NCBI RefSeq assembly: GCF_017356035.1
Contig: NZ_JAFIQX010000007.1
Location: 248,001-312,000, forward strand
Source: Longitalea luteola
GTDB lineage: Bacteria; Bacteroidota; Bacteroidia; Chitinophagales; Chitinophagaceae
DNA length: 64,000 bases
Reading direction: 5' to 3'
The notes below the pieces were generated by a model. That model saw only the letters and a program-made list of their open reading frames with translations. It did no database searches and had not been told where the DNA came from. How positions within the stretch are numbered: the stretch's first letter is position 1; each line of letters opens with the position of its first letter. A program made the translations under genes and the position numbers. Positions 8,275 through 17,754 of this stretch are shown here, piece by piece.

Positions 8275-9495
8275 ATGGACCTGAAACAATTACTGGAAGA
8301 TTACCGGAACGGTAGATTAACTGCTGAGCAAAAGCAGGCATTTGAGCAGCTGCTGCATAATAAGGAGTCGGAGGAGCTGTTGCAGCAGTTGTTGGATGAG
8401 TCCCTCGAAAGAACGGTTGCAGTGGAAGCGGAAGAAACCCAAAAGTTCATTTACCAGCGGATCCGCGATCAGCATATAAAAGAAGATAACCGTAAGAGCG
8501 GTTCATTGGTGTCGATATTATCTAAAACCTGGCTGCGTTATGCAGCCGCGATCATCCTCATGCTGGGTGCGGGCGCTTATTTTTTGTTGAATAAAAAGAA
8601 CGACAAAACCGCCGTAGCAGTTAAAGAACAGCAACCCTCAGAAGATATTGCCCCCGGACATGAGGGCGCTGTACTCACCCTTGCCGATGGCACTATGGTA
8701 GACCTTGATACTTTACACAATGGAATTATCGCGCGGCAGAACGGCGCGCAGGTGGTGTTAAAGGACGGACTGGTTACGTATGATCCAGCGGGTTTGTCGA
8801 ACAGGGAGACCACTTATAATACCATCAGTACGCCCAAGGGAAGGCAGTTCCGGATCGTGTTGCCCGATGGTTCGGGCGTGTGGCTGAATGCTGCCAGCTC
8901 TATAAAATATCCTACTGTTTTTACGGGTGATGAGCGCCGGGTAGAGATCGATGGAGAAGCTTATTTCGAGGTAAAAAAGGTAAAACTGCCTTCAGGCAAA
9001 AAAATGCCATTCCGCGTGAAAATTGATGATGCCACCGAAGTGGAGGTGTTAGGCACCAGCTTTAACATCAACTCCTATGATGATGAAGGTAGCATCAAAA
9101 CTACACTGCTGGAAGGTTCAGTTAGGATCGTCCATCGGCAATCGGCAGTCGACAATGTAAATCAACTGATTTTAAAACCTGGTCAACAAGCAATAGCCCA
9201 TTCACCACTCACCATTGACCATTCACCATTGACCATTCACCACTCACCGGATGTTGATCAGGTAATGGCCTGGAAAAATGGATTGTTCAATTTCAATGGA
9301 TATGACCTGAAAACGGTGATGCGTGAATTAGGCCGATGGTACGATCTGGATATCGTATATGAAGGCGAACCGGAACCCGTGGAAGTAATGGGCGAGATCC
9401 AACGCAATCTTAGCCTGTCGCAGGTAATGAAGATCCTTCAACGAATACATATCAACTACCGGGTAGAAGGTAGAAAATTAATTATTATGAAATAA
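8275..9495 (+). CDS. FecR-family anti-sigma factor
   Basis: This is a 406-residue inner-membrane regulator. The cytosolic N-terminal part (residues 1-85) should bind the sigma factor encoded just upstream. One transmembrane helix lies at about 87-106 (AAAIILMLGAGAYFLLN). The periplasmic part has the FecR domain (about 185-300, with FRIVLPDGSGVWLNAASS and GEAYFEV) and a C-terminal DUF4974-like domain (about 330-406, FNGYDLKTVMRELGRWYDL) that contacts the STN domain of the SusC. Between these two domains, residues 309-325 are a repetitive linker encoded by a short-word DNA repeat (see 9199-9249). Family role: in response to substrate at the outer membrane it releases the sigma factor. It is followed 48 bp later by the SusC gene. 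Confidence 0.93.
   Translation: MDLKQLLEDYRNGRLTAEQKQAFEQLLHNKESEELLQQLLDESLERTVAVEAEETQKFIYQRIRDQHIKEDNRKSGSLVSILSKTWLRYAAAIILMLGAGAYFLLNKKNDKTAVAVKEQQPSEDIAPGHEGAVLTLADGTMVDLDTLHNGIIARQNGAQVVLKDGLVTYDPAGLSNRETTYNTISTPKGRQFRIVLPDGSGVWLNAASSIKYPTVFTGDERRVEIDGEAYFEVKKVKLPSGKKMPFRVKIDDATEVEVLGTSFNINSYDDEGSIKTTLLEGSVRIVHRQSAVDNVNQLILKPGQQAIAHSPLTIDHSPLTIHHSPDVDQVMAWKNGLFNFNGYDLKTVMRELGRWYDLDIVYEGEPEPVEVMGEIQRNLSLSQVMKILQRIHINYRVEGRKLIIMK
9199..9249 (+). repeat. Translated short-word repeat inside the FecR gene
   Basis: The words CATTCACCA/CTCACCATTGAC repeat about three times and encode HSPLTI-D-HSPLTI-HHSP (residues 309-325). The vocabulary is the same as in the intergenic stretch before the SusD gene at 44699 (CATTCACGATTCACCA). 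The repeat keeps the reading frame and lies in the linker between the FecR and DUF4974-like domains. Confidence 0.8.
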
Positions 9496-9543
9496 ATCCT
9501 TCCATCAAGTAACAATTAAAGGCCACATCGCCAGGTATAACTT

Positions 9544-12500
9544 ATGAAAATTATTGCTTGCAAACGCCTGCCTATCGATACCGTAGCACCCCATGGTAAC
9601 CGATTTAGACAACGGCGTATGAACCAAACGGTCTTGGTTATGAAATTAACTTTGATTTTACTAACTGCTGCCTTTTGCACTGCTGCCGCAAATGGCGTTT
9701 CACAAACAGTTACTTTATCAACCAGTAATGCCACTGTACAGGAGATCATGGCTGCTGTACGAAAGCAAACGGGGTATGTATTTTTCTACCAGAAGAATAC
9801 CCTCAATGGCGCCAAAAAAGTAACAGTCACTGCCCGGCAACTGCCTGTCAATGATTTTCTCAATGTGGCTTTCAAAGAACAGCCATTCAGCTGGTCAATT
9901 GAAAACCAGACGATCATTCTTGAAAGCAAACCCAATGTGCCACCGAAACTATCCAACGAGGAACAGGCCGGCAATCCCTTAACACCTGTTAAAATACAGG
10001 TGCTCGATGAAAATGGCAAACTCCTGGCAGAGGCTTCCGTTTCGGTTGATAAGACCAGTAAGATGGCGCTCACCAACAAAGACGGTATTGCCATCCTGGA
10101 TGTGGCTGTTGGAGACATCGTAACGATTTCCTATGTGGGTTATGAGAACCGGCAGGTGAAGATCACCAACGAAACGATCAATGGTAATCTATTAACGGTA
10201 ACCCTGAAACTGAAGCAGTCGACCCTCGATGATATCGTAGTGATCGGTTATGGCACGCAGCGCAAAAGCGATGTAACGGGAGCCCTCACCCGGGTCACCG
10301 AACAGACTATTAAAGAGCGGCCCGTAATGAATGTGGCCCAGGCGCTGCAAGGTAAGGCTTCGGGGTTGAACGTTGCAACCAATATCAAACCCGGTGAAAT
10401 GCCGGCTATCCGCATCCGCGGTACCCGTTCTGCCAATGCTTCGAACGATCCATTATATGTGGTCGATGGTATCCCTATCGTATCGCAGTTGGGTGTTTCT
10501 TCCTTTTCGGTGAATGACCTGAACCCGAATGATATTGCCTCCGTGGAAATATTGAAAGATGCTTCCGCCACCGCTATCTATGGTTCACGCGGCGCCAATG
10601 GCGTGATCCTGATCACTACGAAAAAAGGCGCCAAAGGCAAGGTGACACTTGGTTTCAATTCGAATGTAACGCTCGATAGTTATAAAGACCTGGCCGACCG
10701 CCTCTCTGGTGGTGAGTACATCGACCGGTTGCGCTATGCGCTGATGAATGGACGCAGATACCAGGCCGGCAACCCCGGTGACCTGAATGTAGCGCCGGTG
10801 CTCTGGTATCCTGATCCGCGGCTGGATAGTGCCAATTTCGCAGCTTCACAGATCACCAACAACTACTCGGAACTGTTAGCCGCCACAATGAAAGGGTATG
10901 CGTGGAATCCGGATGGCAGCGTAGCCATGCGGCCGACGACGGACGACGAACGCGCCATGGGCTGGCCTGCTATGGTGCCTGATTATAATGCAGGCCGCAT
11001 TCCTACGTATGACTGGATCGGCTCCGCCACCCGCACTGGCGTTACCCACAACCACCAATTGTCTATTTCCGCCGGAAATGAGATATCGAAGCTGTATATC
11101 TCACTCGGTTATAATAAGCAGTTAGGCGTGCAACGGGACCAGGACTTTACCCGGTTTAACCTGAACCTGAATGGCGAGGTGACCGCCACTAAATGGTTCA
11201 CGCTTGGTTTGTCAATGCTTGCTTCGCTGGCAAAACAAAACTTTGGTATGAACGAAAACCTGAGCAATACAGGAGCGAAAGACCTGTTTGGCAGGGCTGC
11301 CAGTATGTTTCCCTGGGCTTTTCCCACCGACAGTTCCGGCGCTTATATAAGAAACCCGGGTGGTAACCTTAGCAGCTGGAACCCGCTGATCGATATAGGC
11401 CAGTCGATCAATGAACGGCGTGCAGCTTCCGCTTTCTCGAACCTGCATGCAGAAATAAAATTTTTTCCCTGGTTGAAATACCGGGTAAATTTCGGCGCCC
11501 AGATCCGGAATACCCGCAATGGATCCTGGACGGGTCCTGATGTAACTTCCCATTTGAGCGCAAGGGCCAATACGGCCGGTTATGAAAGGCAGGAGCATTT
11601 TTCCTGGATCGTAGAGAACCTGCTGTATTTTGACAAGACATTTGCGAAGGCCCATAAACTGGGTATCACCTTACTGCAATCATCGCAGCATTCGCGCAGC
11701 GAAAACACCGGCATCAGTGTTAACGGAACGGTGATCCCATTGAGCAGGTGGTATGATCTGGGCTCCAACACAGCAGGCAATCCGGCGATTGGTACCGGTT
11801 TCACCGAGAACAAGCTCAGCTCGTTTATGGGCAGGGTAAACTATGCTTTGCTGGACAAATACCTGCTTACTGCGTCGGGCCGGTTCGACGGTTCGTCGGT
11901 TTTGGCGCCTGGCCATAAATGGGCCTTCTTCCCTTCATTTGCCCTGGCGTGGAAAATGCAGGAAGAAGCCTTCCTGCAAAAGATCACCTGGTTGAATGAA
12001 TTGAAACCGCGGTTAGGGTATGGCGTAACGGGCAATTCTTCCGTTAATCCTTATACCACTTCCGGCCCCTTAGGCCGTAACAACTATGCATTCGGTGCTG
12101 TACCTGCCATTGGTTTTCTGCCTGAATCGGTTAAAAATCCAGACCTGGGCTGGGAACAGACGGCACAAACCAATATAGGCATTGATTTTACAATATTGAA
12201 TAGCCGTATCTCCGGTTCTGTTGAATACTATACGCAACAAACGTCAGACCTCATTTTCGAGCGAAGCCTGCCTGCTGTTTCCGGTTATGTGACCAAGTTC
12301 ATGAATATCGGTAAATCAAGAAACCGTGGCATTGAAGTAACGCTGAATACAGTGAATATAAAGAAAGGCGATTTTACCTGGAGCACTGAAATGAACTGGA
12401 GCCGTAACCGGGAAGAGATCGTTGAGTTGATCAATGGCAAACAGGATATGCTGGCAGCACGGCAGTTTATCGGCCAGCCCTGGCAGGTATTCTATCAGCT

Positions 12501-13173
12501 GCAAAGTGATGGCATCTGGGGTAGTACCTCCAAAGACCTCGCAGAAATGGCGCAGTTCAAAGCTATAGGCGGTCTTGATTTCAGACCCGGTACAGTGAAA
12601 GTAGTAGATCAGAACGGCGACTATAAAATAGCGGCTGAAGATTATGTCATCAGGGGCACACCCCGGCCTAAATGGTATGGCGGCATTACAAACACCTTCA
12701 GGTATAAAGGTTTTACGCTGAGTTCGTTTATCTATGCCCGGGTAGGACAAACCTATTTTGGCGGTTACCAGGGTGTGTTCGGCCAGGATTTCGGCAATAT
12801 GTGGAGCTGGAATAACCAGCGTGGAAAATGGCCGTTGCCGGTATTGGGCGCCAGTGCTATTACCAATATTTCATCTGCAGTACAATACCAGGATGGTTCC
12901 TTTGCTATTGTGCGCAATATCTCTTTGATCTACGACGTGCCCGCCAAAATACTGAACCTCGCAAAAATGAAAAGCCTGCAGTTGAATGTGCAGGTATTGA
13001 ACCCATTCATTATAGGCGGTAAACTGGTAAAGCTGGGCATTAACCCCGATGATGAAACGGAATGGACAGATGAATCTTCGCCCAACTCATTTACTACATC
13101 GCCCAATGGTGGTATGAACAACAATAGTATTCTGCCCCGCAGCATTGTATTTGGTTTAAGAGCATCTTTCTAA
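9544..13173 (+). CDS. SusC/RagA TonB-dependent outer-membrane transporter with STN domain
   Basis: This is a 1209-residue outer-membrane receptor. After a long signal region (hydrophobic core LTLILLTAAFCTAAANG) comes an STN (secretin/TonB short N-terminal) domain at about residues 55-125 (VQEIMAAVRKQTGYVFFYQ). It is the part that signals to FecR. Then follow a carboxypeptidase-like beta-sandwich (about 140-225, VLDENGKLLAEASVSV), the plug with VVIGYGTQRKSDVTGA and ATAIYGSRGANGVILITTKKG, and the barrel ending in RSIVFGLRASF with a terminal Phe. It should work with the SusD lipoprotein encoded next to import oligosaccharides using TonB energy. Neighbouring PL11, PL1 and GH43 enzymes suggest pectic oligosaccharides. 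Alternative starts at 9619 and 9640 would shorten only the n-region of the signal peptide. Confidence 0.95.
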   Translation: MKIIACKRLPIDTVAPHGNRFRQRRMNQTVLVMKLTLILLTAAFCTAAANGVSQTVTLSTSNATVQEIMAAVRKQTGYVFFYQKNTLNGAKKVTVTARQLPVNDFLNVAFKEQPFSWSIENQTIILESKPNVPPKLSNEEQAGNPLTPVKIQVLDENGKLLAEASVSVDKTSKMALTNKDGIAILDVAVGDIVTISYVGYENRQVKITNETINGNLLTVTLKLKQSTLDDIVVIGYGTQRKSDVTGALTRVTEQTIKERPVMNVAQALQGKASGLNVATNIKPGEMPAIRIRGTRSANASNDPLYVVDGIPIVSQLGVSSFSVNDLNPNDIASVEILKDASATAIYGSRGANGVILITTKKGAKGKVTLGFNSNVTLDSYKDLADRLSGGEYIDRLRYALMNGRRYQAGNPGDLNVAPVLWYPDPRLDSANFAASQITNNYSELLAATMKGYAWNPDGSVAMRPTTDDERAMGWPAMVPDYNAGRIPTYDWIGSATRTGVTHNHQLSISAGNEISKLYISLGYNKQLGVQRDQDFTRFNLNLNGEVTATKWFTLGLSMLASLAKQNFGMNENLSNTGAKDLFGRAASMFPWAFPTDSSGAYIRNPGGNLSSWNPLIDIGQSINERRAASAFSNLHAEIKFFPWLKYRVNFGAQIRNTRNGSWTGPDVTSHLSARANTAGYERQEHFSWIVENLLYFDKTFAKAHKLGITLLQSSQHSRSENTGISVNGTVIPLSRWYDLGSNTAGNPAIGTGFTENKLSSFMGRVNYALLDKYLLTASGRFDGSSVLAPGHKWAFFPSFALAWKMQEEAFLQKITWLNELKPRLGYGVTGNSSVNPYTTSGPLGRNNYAFGAVPAIGFLPESVKNPDLGWEQTAQTNIGIDFTILNSRISGSVEYYTQQTSDLIFERSLPAVSGYVTKFMNIGKSRNRGIEVTLNTVNIKKGDFTWSTEMNWSRNREEIVELINGKQDMLAARQFIGQPWQVFYQLQSDGIWGSTSKDLAEMAQFKAIGGLDFRPGTVKVVDQNGDYKIAAEDYVIRGTPRPKWYGGITNTFRYKGFTLSSFIYARVGQTYFGGYQGVFGQDFGNMWSWNNQRGKWPLPVLGASAITNISSAVQYQDGSFAIVRNISLIYDVPAKILNLAKMKSLQLNVQVLNPFIIGGKLVKLGINPDDETEWTDESSPNSFTTSPNGGMNNNSILPRSIVFGLRASF

Positions 13174-13228
13174 ATAGGTGGGGCACGCCATGAGGTATGC
13201 CGCACTTCATAAATAGCGAATAGCATAT

Positions 13229-15379
13229 ATGAAAAAATTATTCATCATATCAATTATAGCGATAGCTGCATTATCAGGTTCCTGCAAAAAATTTCTCGAT
13301 GAAAAGCAGGTATCCAATCTCACGCAGGACTATTACAATACCGAAGAAGGCCTGAACTCACTTATCAATGGCCTGTACATATACGCCCGCATAAAACATG
13401 AATGGGATGGCAGCGGCGTTCGCCTCACGCAGGCAGAAACGGATGCGTACATGACAGCCAACAATACGTTTGCCACAATGACAGCCGCACGCTATGGCTC
13501 AAATATCAGCACCATAGCCGGCAATACCAATAGTTACATCGGCGCATCCAATAGCACATTTGCGCCCATGGGTGCTTACCCGCATATCAACAATTGTAAT
13601 ATTGCATTGGAAGTGATCGATAATTTAAAACCCGGCAAGTTTGCTTCGGACGAAAACTACAGGAGAACCAGACGGGCGGAGATCCTTTTTTTAAGGGCCT
13701 GGGCTTATTATCTAATTTCAAATCAGCTCGGCGATGTGCCCATGTCGCTTACTGCCAAACGGGAGGACAACGGTATTTACCACTATCCGAAGGTGAAGCT
13801 GGAAGAGATCTATAAACAGATCATCGCTGATATGCGTGAAGCGTATGCAACGCTGCCCGTCAATGTGCAGGACAGGGGACGGGTTTCGAAGCTCGCTGCA
13901 GGGCATTTTCTGGCCAAATTATATTTGAACAGGGCACAGGCCGCGAACTTCAATAACAGCGGTGAGCAACATCTGAAAATGCTGTACAAAGGAAACGTAT
14001 CTACTGACCTCGACTCCTGTATCATCATTGCTACAGAAGTGATCGATGCAGCCGGTGGGGTGGCAGGCCTGGCGCCTGATTACTGGACGCTGTTCGATCC
14101 CAAAGTAGCCGAAACAACGCCGCACAAGGAAGTATTATGGGCTGCGCAATTCGATGTGAATACCTCGTTGCATGCGCGCTTCGGCAATCGCTCTGTGAAC
14201 TATCATATCGGCAACTATACCGATGCTACCGGCGTAGCCCGTTCCATGGCCTATGGCCGTCCGTTCGGGACTTTCAAAGCAACGGATTTCGGGTATGACA
14301 TCTTCGCCGATAAAGTAAATGATTCGCGCTATTACAAAACGTTCCAGTACGAATACATTGGTAATGCAAATACGTCGTTTACCTGGAGCCCCGCCGCAGC
14401 TGCCTGGTGGAACGCCAATAAACCGGCGGGCGAACCTGCGGTTACTGCAGGCAGCCGCCGCGTAGTTCCCGGCAGGAGAGCGATGATCTACCTGGAGAAT
14501 CAAATGACCGAAGCGCTGGATTCAACCATGGTTATGAGCCAGCCTTATCAGTTCGTGGTGCGATGGATCCGGTCAGCCGCTACCGGCAGGTTGTATTACC
14601 GACTTAATTACAATCAAAACTCTTTGGGGTTGAATACCGGCGCACCCGCGCCTTACCTGTCGGTTAAAAAGTACATAGACCCTTTACGTGGCGGCAGTGC
14701 CGAAGAAAGTAATTTTGATAGTGAACAGGGCACCAGAGACGCCATTCTGATGCGATTGGGTGAAACCTATCTGATCCGTGCAGAAGCGTATGGCCGTAAA
14801 GGTATGTATGCCGATGCATTGGCTGATATCAATGTGCTTCGCCAACGCGCTGCTTACAAGAATGGAGAGAACCGCCCTTCTGTATTGGTAGAGTGGGAGC
14901 CCAAAGCGAATACACTGGCGGCTGCTGAACGGGTGGCGCCTTATCCGGCAGCTGGTACTTCTTACAATGCCATCAGGGCAACAGACAATCATTTTACGCC
15001 GGGCACTCCCCAGGCGCTGGCCGAACATTATATCCCCACCGTTAGCAGCAAACAGGACATGTTCATTCATTTTATTTACAATGAAAAGACCCGGGAAATG
15101 CTGGCCGAAGGAACTTTATGGGAAGACCTGCACAATGCCGGCATTTTATATGAACGGACTATTTACCTGAACCAGATGGCATCGCCATTGACCGGCCTTT
15201 GGCCTGTTGCTTATAATACCGTTAATGGGAATGGTCAGAATGGCAATGGCAAGGGGCAGATGCGAAAAGAGTTCACCTTCCGTCCATGGCCAAGCGATTA
15301 CCTGCAATTGCTTACAGATGAGGCGGGCAACCCGCTGGATGCAGATGCCATGCAGGCGTACCAGAACCCGGGGTACTAA
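13229..15379 (+). CDS. SusD/RagB-family surface glycan-binding lipoprotein
   Basis: This 716-residue outer-membrane lipoprotein has a lipobox ending at Cys19 (AALSGSCKKFLDE). The SusD fold, made of tetratricopeptide-like helices, is visible in the N-terminal YYNTEEGLNSLINGLY segment, the RAEILFLRAWAYYLISNQLGDV helix pair and the C-terminal RLGETYLIRAEAYGRKGMYADALADINVLRQRA. It ends with QNPGY, as many SusD proteins do. At over 700 residues it is longer than the usual 500-600. It caps the SusC barrel encoded 55 bp upstream and should bind the same glycan. It comes before a rhamnogalacturonan lyase, which supports a pectic ligand. Confidence 0.93.
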   Translation: MKKLFIISIIAIAALSGSCKKFLDEKQVSNLTQDYYNTEEGLNSLINGLYIYARIKHEWDGSGVRLTQAETDAYMTANNTFATMTAARYGSNISTIAGNTNSYIGASNSTFAPMGAYPHINNCNIALEVIDNLKPGKFASDENYRRTRRAEILFLRAWAYYLISNQLGDVPMSLTAKREDNGIYHYPKVKLEEIYKQIIADMREAYATLPVNVQDRGRVSKLAAGHFLAKLYLNRAQAANFNNSGEQHLKMLYKGNVSTDLDSCIIIATEVIDAAGGVAGLAPDYWTLFDPKVAETTPHKEVLWAAQFDVNTSLHARFGNRSVNYHIGNYTDATGVARSMAYGRPFGTFKATDFGYDIFADKVNDSRYYKTFQYEYIGNANTSFTWSPAAAAWWNANKPAGEPAVTAGSRRVVPGRRAMIYLENQMTEALDSTMVMSQPYQFVVRWIRSAATGRLYYRLNYNQNSLGLNTGAPAPYLSVKKYIDPLRGGSAEESNFDSEQGTRDAILMRLGETYLIRAEAYGRKGMYADALADINVLRQRAAYKNGENRPSVLVEWEPKANTLAAAERVAPYPAAGTSYNAIRATDNHFTPGTPQALAEHYIPTVSSKQDMFIHFIYNEKTREMLAEGTLWEDLHNAGILYERTIYLNQMASPLTGLWPVAYNTVNGNGQNGNGKGQMRKEFTFRPWPSDYLQLLTDEAGNPLDADAMQAYQNPGY

Positions 15380-15500
15380 CGCTCCGTGAAGGCCTTATTA
15401 GTCACCGGCTTTGCGGCCGTTGTAACAACTTATTTAGATAGCCAAAATAAAGATCTATGTAATCACTATCAATGTCATTCACCATTTAAACGATTGTCAT

Positions 15501-17597
15501 ATGAGAAAAACAACATCCCTGATAACAGCCTGCCTGTTATTACTGGCAACGCATGCCGTTGCCCAACGGGTCATGGAACGACTCAATCGCGGCGTGGTAG
15601 CGGTAAGAACGGGTAATAGTGTTTTTATCAGCTGGCGTTTATTGGGTTTAGACCCGCAGAACATTGGCTTTAATCTTTATCGCTCCGCCAATGGCGCCAC
15701 GGCCGTGAAACTCAACACAACGGTATTGACCGGTGGAACGAACTTTACCGACAATTCCGCCAATTTAACCCAGCGCAATGCCTATTATGTGCGGCCGGTT
15801 GTGAACGGAACTGAACAGGCACCCAGCCTTTCTTACACCCTTATTGCGAATGCAGCAGACAAACCCTGTTTTACTGTACCGCTGCGTGCCGGCAGCCTCA
15901 TTCATTTCGTATGGGTGGGCGACCTGGATGGCGACGGCGAATATGATTATGTGGTAGACCGCCTCGACTGGAATGGCGGTGGCTGTAAAATTGAGGCCTA
16001 CAAACGCGATGGTACTTTCCTGTGGGATGTTGACTATGGTCCCAACAGTGTGAATATGGATAATATTTCACCTGGCTCCGCCGCCATCGATGTAGGCAAC
16101 TGGGACGGTGTAACCGTATACGACCTTGACCTCGATGGAAAAGCAGAAGTGATCACCAAGATCGCCAATGGCGTACGGTTCGGCGATGGAGGCACCTGGA
16201 GCAACAGCAGCAATACCAGGCAATGGCTTGGCATCCTCGACGGACAAACAGGCGCCCTGAAAAGTTACGTGACCATTCCGCAGGACTACAGCAGCGTTGG
16301 TTCACTGGCTGCAAGTTTTGGCATTGGTTACCTGGATGGCGTTACACCCAGTGTCATCGGCAAGTTCAAGAACAGGAATGCTGATGGTTCATTTAATCTC
16401 ATGGTATGTGCTTTCAAATACGCAGGCAACAATACCACGGTACAGTGGAAATGGTTAAGAGGTTCATCAAATGCAGCAGATGGCCATCAGATAAGGATAA
16501 TAGATGTTGACGGAAACGGCACTGATGAGATCTGTGATATCGGGTATACGCTCAATAGCAATGGCACACTACGGTATTCACTTGGCGGGCAGGGCATAGT
16601 TCATGGCGACAGAATGCATATCGGTAAGCTCGATCGCAACCGGGCAGGTATGCAGGGATACGGTGTTCAGCAGAATAATCCCAGCGGATTGCTGGAGTAC
16701 TATTATGATGCGAATACCGGTTCAGTGCTGTGGAAACATATGGGTGCGGTGAGTGATGTAGGCCGCGGTGCAGCAGGCGATATTGATCCCCGTTATAATG
16801 GGTTTGAAGTTTGGTCATTCTCGGGCGTATACAATGCGCCGGGCAATACAAAGTTAACCGATGAACCGGCAAGGCCGTATCCCAACTTCCGGTTATGGTG
16901 GGATGCAGATGTGCTCAGCGAAAACCTCAATGATGAAAAGATCGAAAAATGGAATTATACAGCATCCAGTGTTTCCCGCCTGGTTACCATGTGGAACTTT
17001 GATGGAGCCGGGGGCAGTGATCGTGGCGCACCCATGTTCTACGGTGATATCCTGGGCGACTGGCGCGAGGAAGTGATCCTGGTTACTGATAATTATTCAA
17101 AGCTGGTAGTATTTACCACAAATGTGCCCACCAGTACCAGGTTGTATACGCTGGCGCATAACCCGGCCTACCGCAATTGCATGACGATAAAAGGATATAT
17201 GCAGTCGCACCACACCGATTATTATTTAGGCAATGGCATGAGTACGCCGCCAACGCCCAATATCAGTTATGCAGGAACAGCCGCCGCCGCTGCACGCATC
17301 GCCAGTATGGCTGTAGCAGAGAATGCTTCTGTAGCAAAAGGTTTTGACATCAGTCCGAACCCCGTGCGGGAAGCGCTGTTAAATATACAGTTTCATGTAA
17401 CCGAAAAAGCGGATTATGTATTTACCATTACCAACGAGCGCGGACAGTTGTTATTTGAAAAGAAACTGGGAGTGATTTCGGCTGGCGATGTGAACACCCG
17501 CATCAATATCAGCACAGCGAAACTGCCCCCGGGCAATTATATCGGCAGTATCCGGTCTGCGGCCGGCATTCAGTCAAAGCTATTTGTAAAGCTTTAG
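15501..17597 (+). CDS. Rhamnogalacturonan lyase (PL11) with type IX secretion C-terminal domain
   Basis: This 698-residue protein has a Sec signal peptide (TACLLLLATHAVAQ) and then the PL11 architecture. An N-terminal fibronectin-like domain (ERLNRGVVAVRTGNSVFISWRL split across residues about 24-110) leads into an eight-bladed propeller rich in calcium-binding DxDxDG turns (DLDGDGEYDYVVDRLDW, DVDGNGTDEI). PL11 enzymes cleave the rhamnosyl-galacturonosyl linkage of rhamnogalacturonan-I by beta-elimination. The last 80 residues (from SPNPVREALLNIQF to the final KLFVKL) are a type A T9SS sorting domain, so the enzyme should be secreted through the type IX system and attached to the surface or released. 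It lies 121 bp after SusD on the same strand and is the main substrate clue for this locus. Confidence 0.93.
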   Translation: MRKTTSLITACLLLLATHAVAQRVMERLNRGVVAVRTGNSVFISWRLLGLDPQNIGFNLYRSANGATAVKLNTTVLTGGTNFTDNSANLTQRNAYYVRPVVNGTEQAPSLSYTLIANAADKPCFTVPLRAGSLIHFVWVGDLDGDGEYDYVVDRLDWNGGGCKIEAYKRDGTFLWDVDYGPNSVNMDNISPGSAAIDVGNWDGVTVYDLDLDGKAEVITKIANGVRFGDGGTWSNSSNTRQWLGILDGQTGALKSYVTIPQDYSSVGSLAASFGIGYLDGVTPSVIGKFKNRNADGSFNLMVCAFKYAGNNTTVQWKWLRGSSNAADGHQIRIIDVDGNGTDEICDIGYTLNSNGTLRYSLGGQGIVHGDRMHIGKLDRNRAGMQGYGVQQNNPSGLLEYYYDANTGSVLWKHMGAVSDVGRGAAGDIDPRYNGFEVWSFSGVYNAPGNTKLTDEPARPYPNFRLWWDADVLSENLNDEKIEKWNYTASSVSRLVTMWNFDGAGGSDRGAPMFYGDILGDWREEVILVTDNYSKLVVFTTNVPTSTRLYTLAHNPAYRNCMTIKGYMQSHHTDYYLGNGMSTPPTPNISYAGTAAAAARIASMAVAENASVAKGFDISPNPVREALLNIQFHVTEKADYVFTITNERGQLLFEKKLGVISAGDVNTRINISTAKLPPGNYIGSIRSAAGIQSKLFVKL

Positions 17598-17659
17598 GAT
17601 GAATAAGTGCTGTGATACGTTGCTGTTAGCTTTTAATTGGATTGTGATGTAGGAGCTAC

Positions 17660-17745
17660 GAGGTAAGAAGTATGAAGTAAGAAGTAGGAGGTTTAAAGAA
17701 TCAGGCTTTTCTTACTTCTTATTTCTTACTTCTTACTTCTTCCGT
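17660..17745. repeat. Purine/pyrimidine-strand imperfect inverted repeat between convergent genes
   Basis: AGGTAAGAAGTATGAAGTAA-type words (about 17661-17690) are answered by CTTACTTCTTATTTCTTACT-type words (about 17710-17741), the near reverse complement. The two arms could fold into a long imperfect hairpin. It lies between the convergent PL11 (+) and PL1 (-) genes and could end transcription of both, although no clean U-tract is evident. Confidence 0.6.
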
Positions 17746-17754
17746 CAGAGGTGT

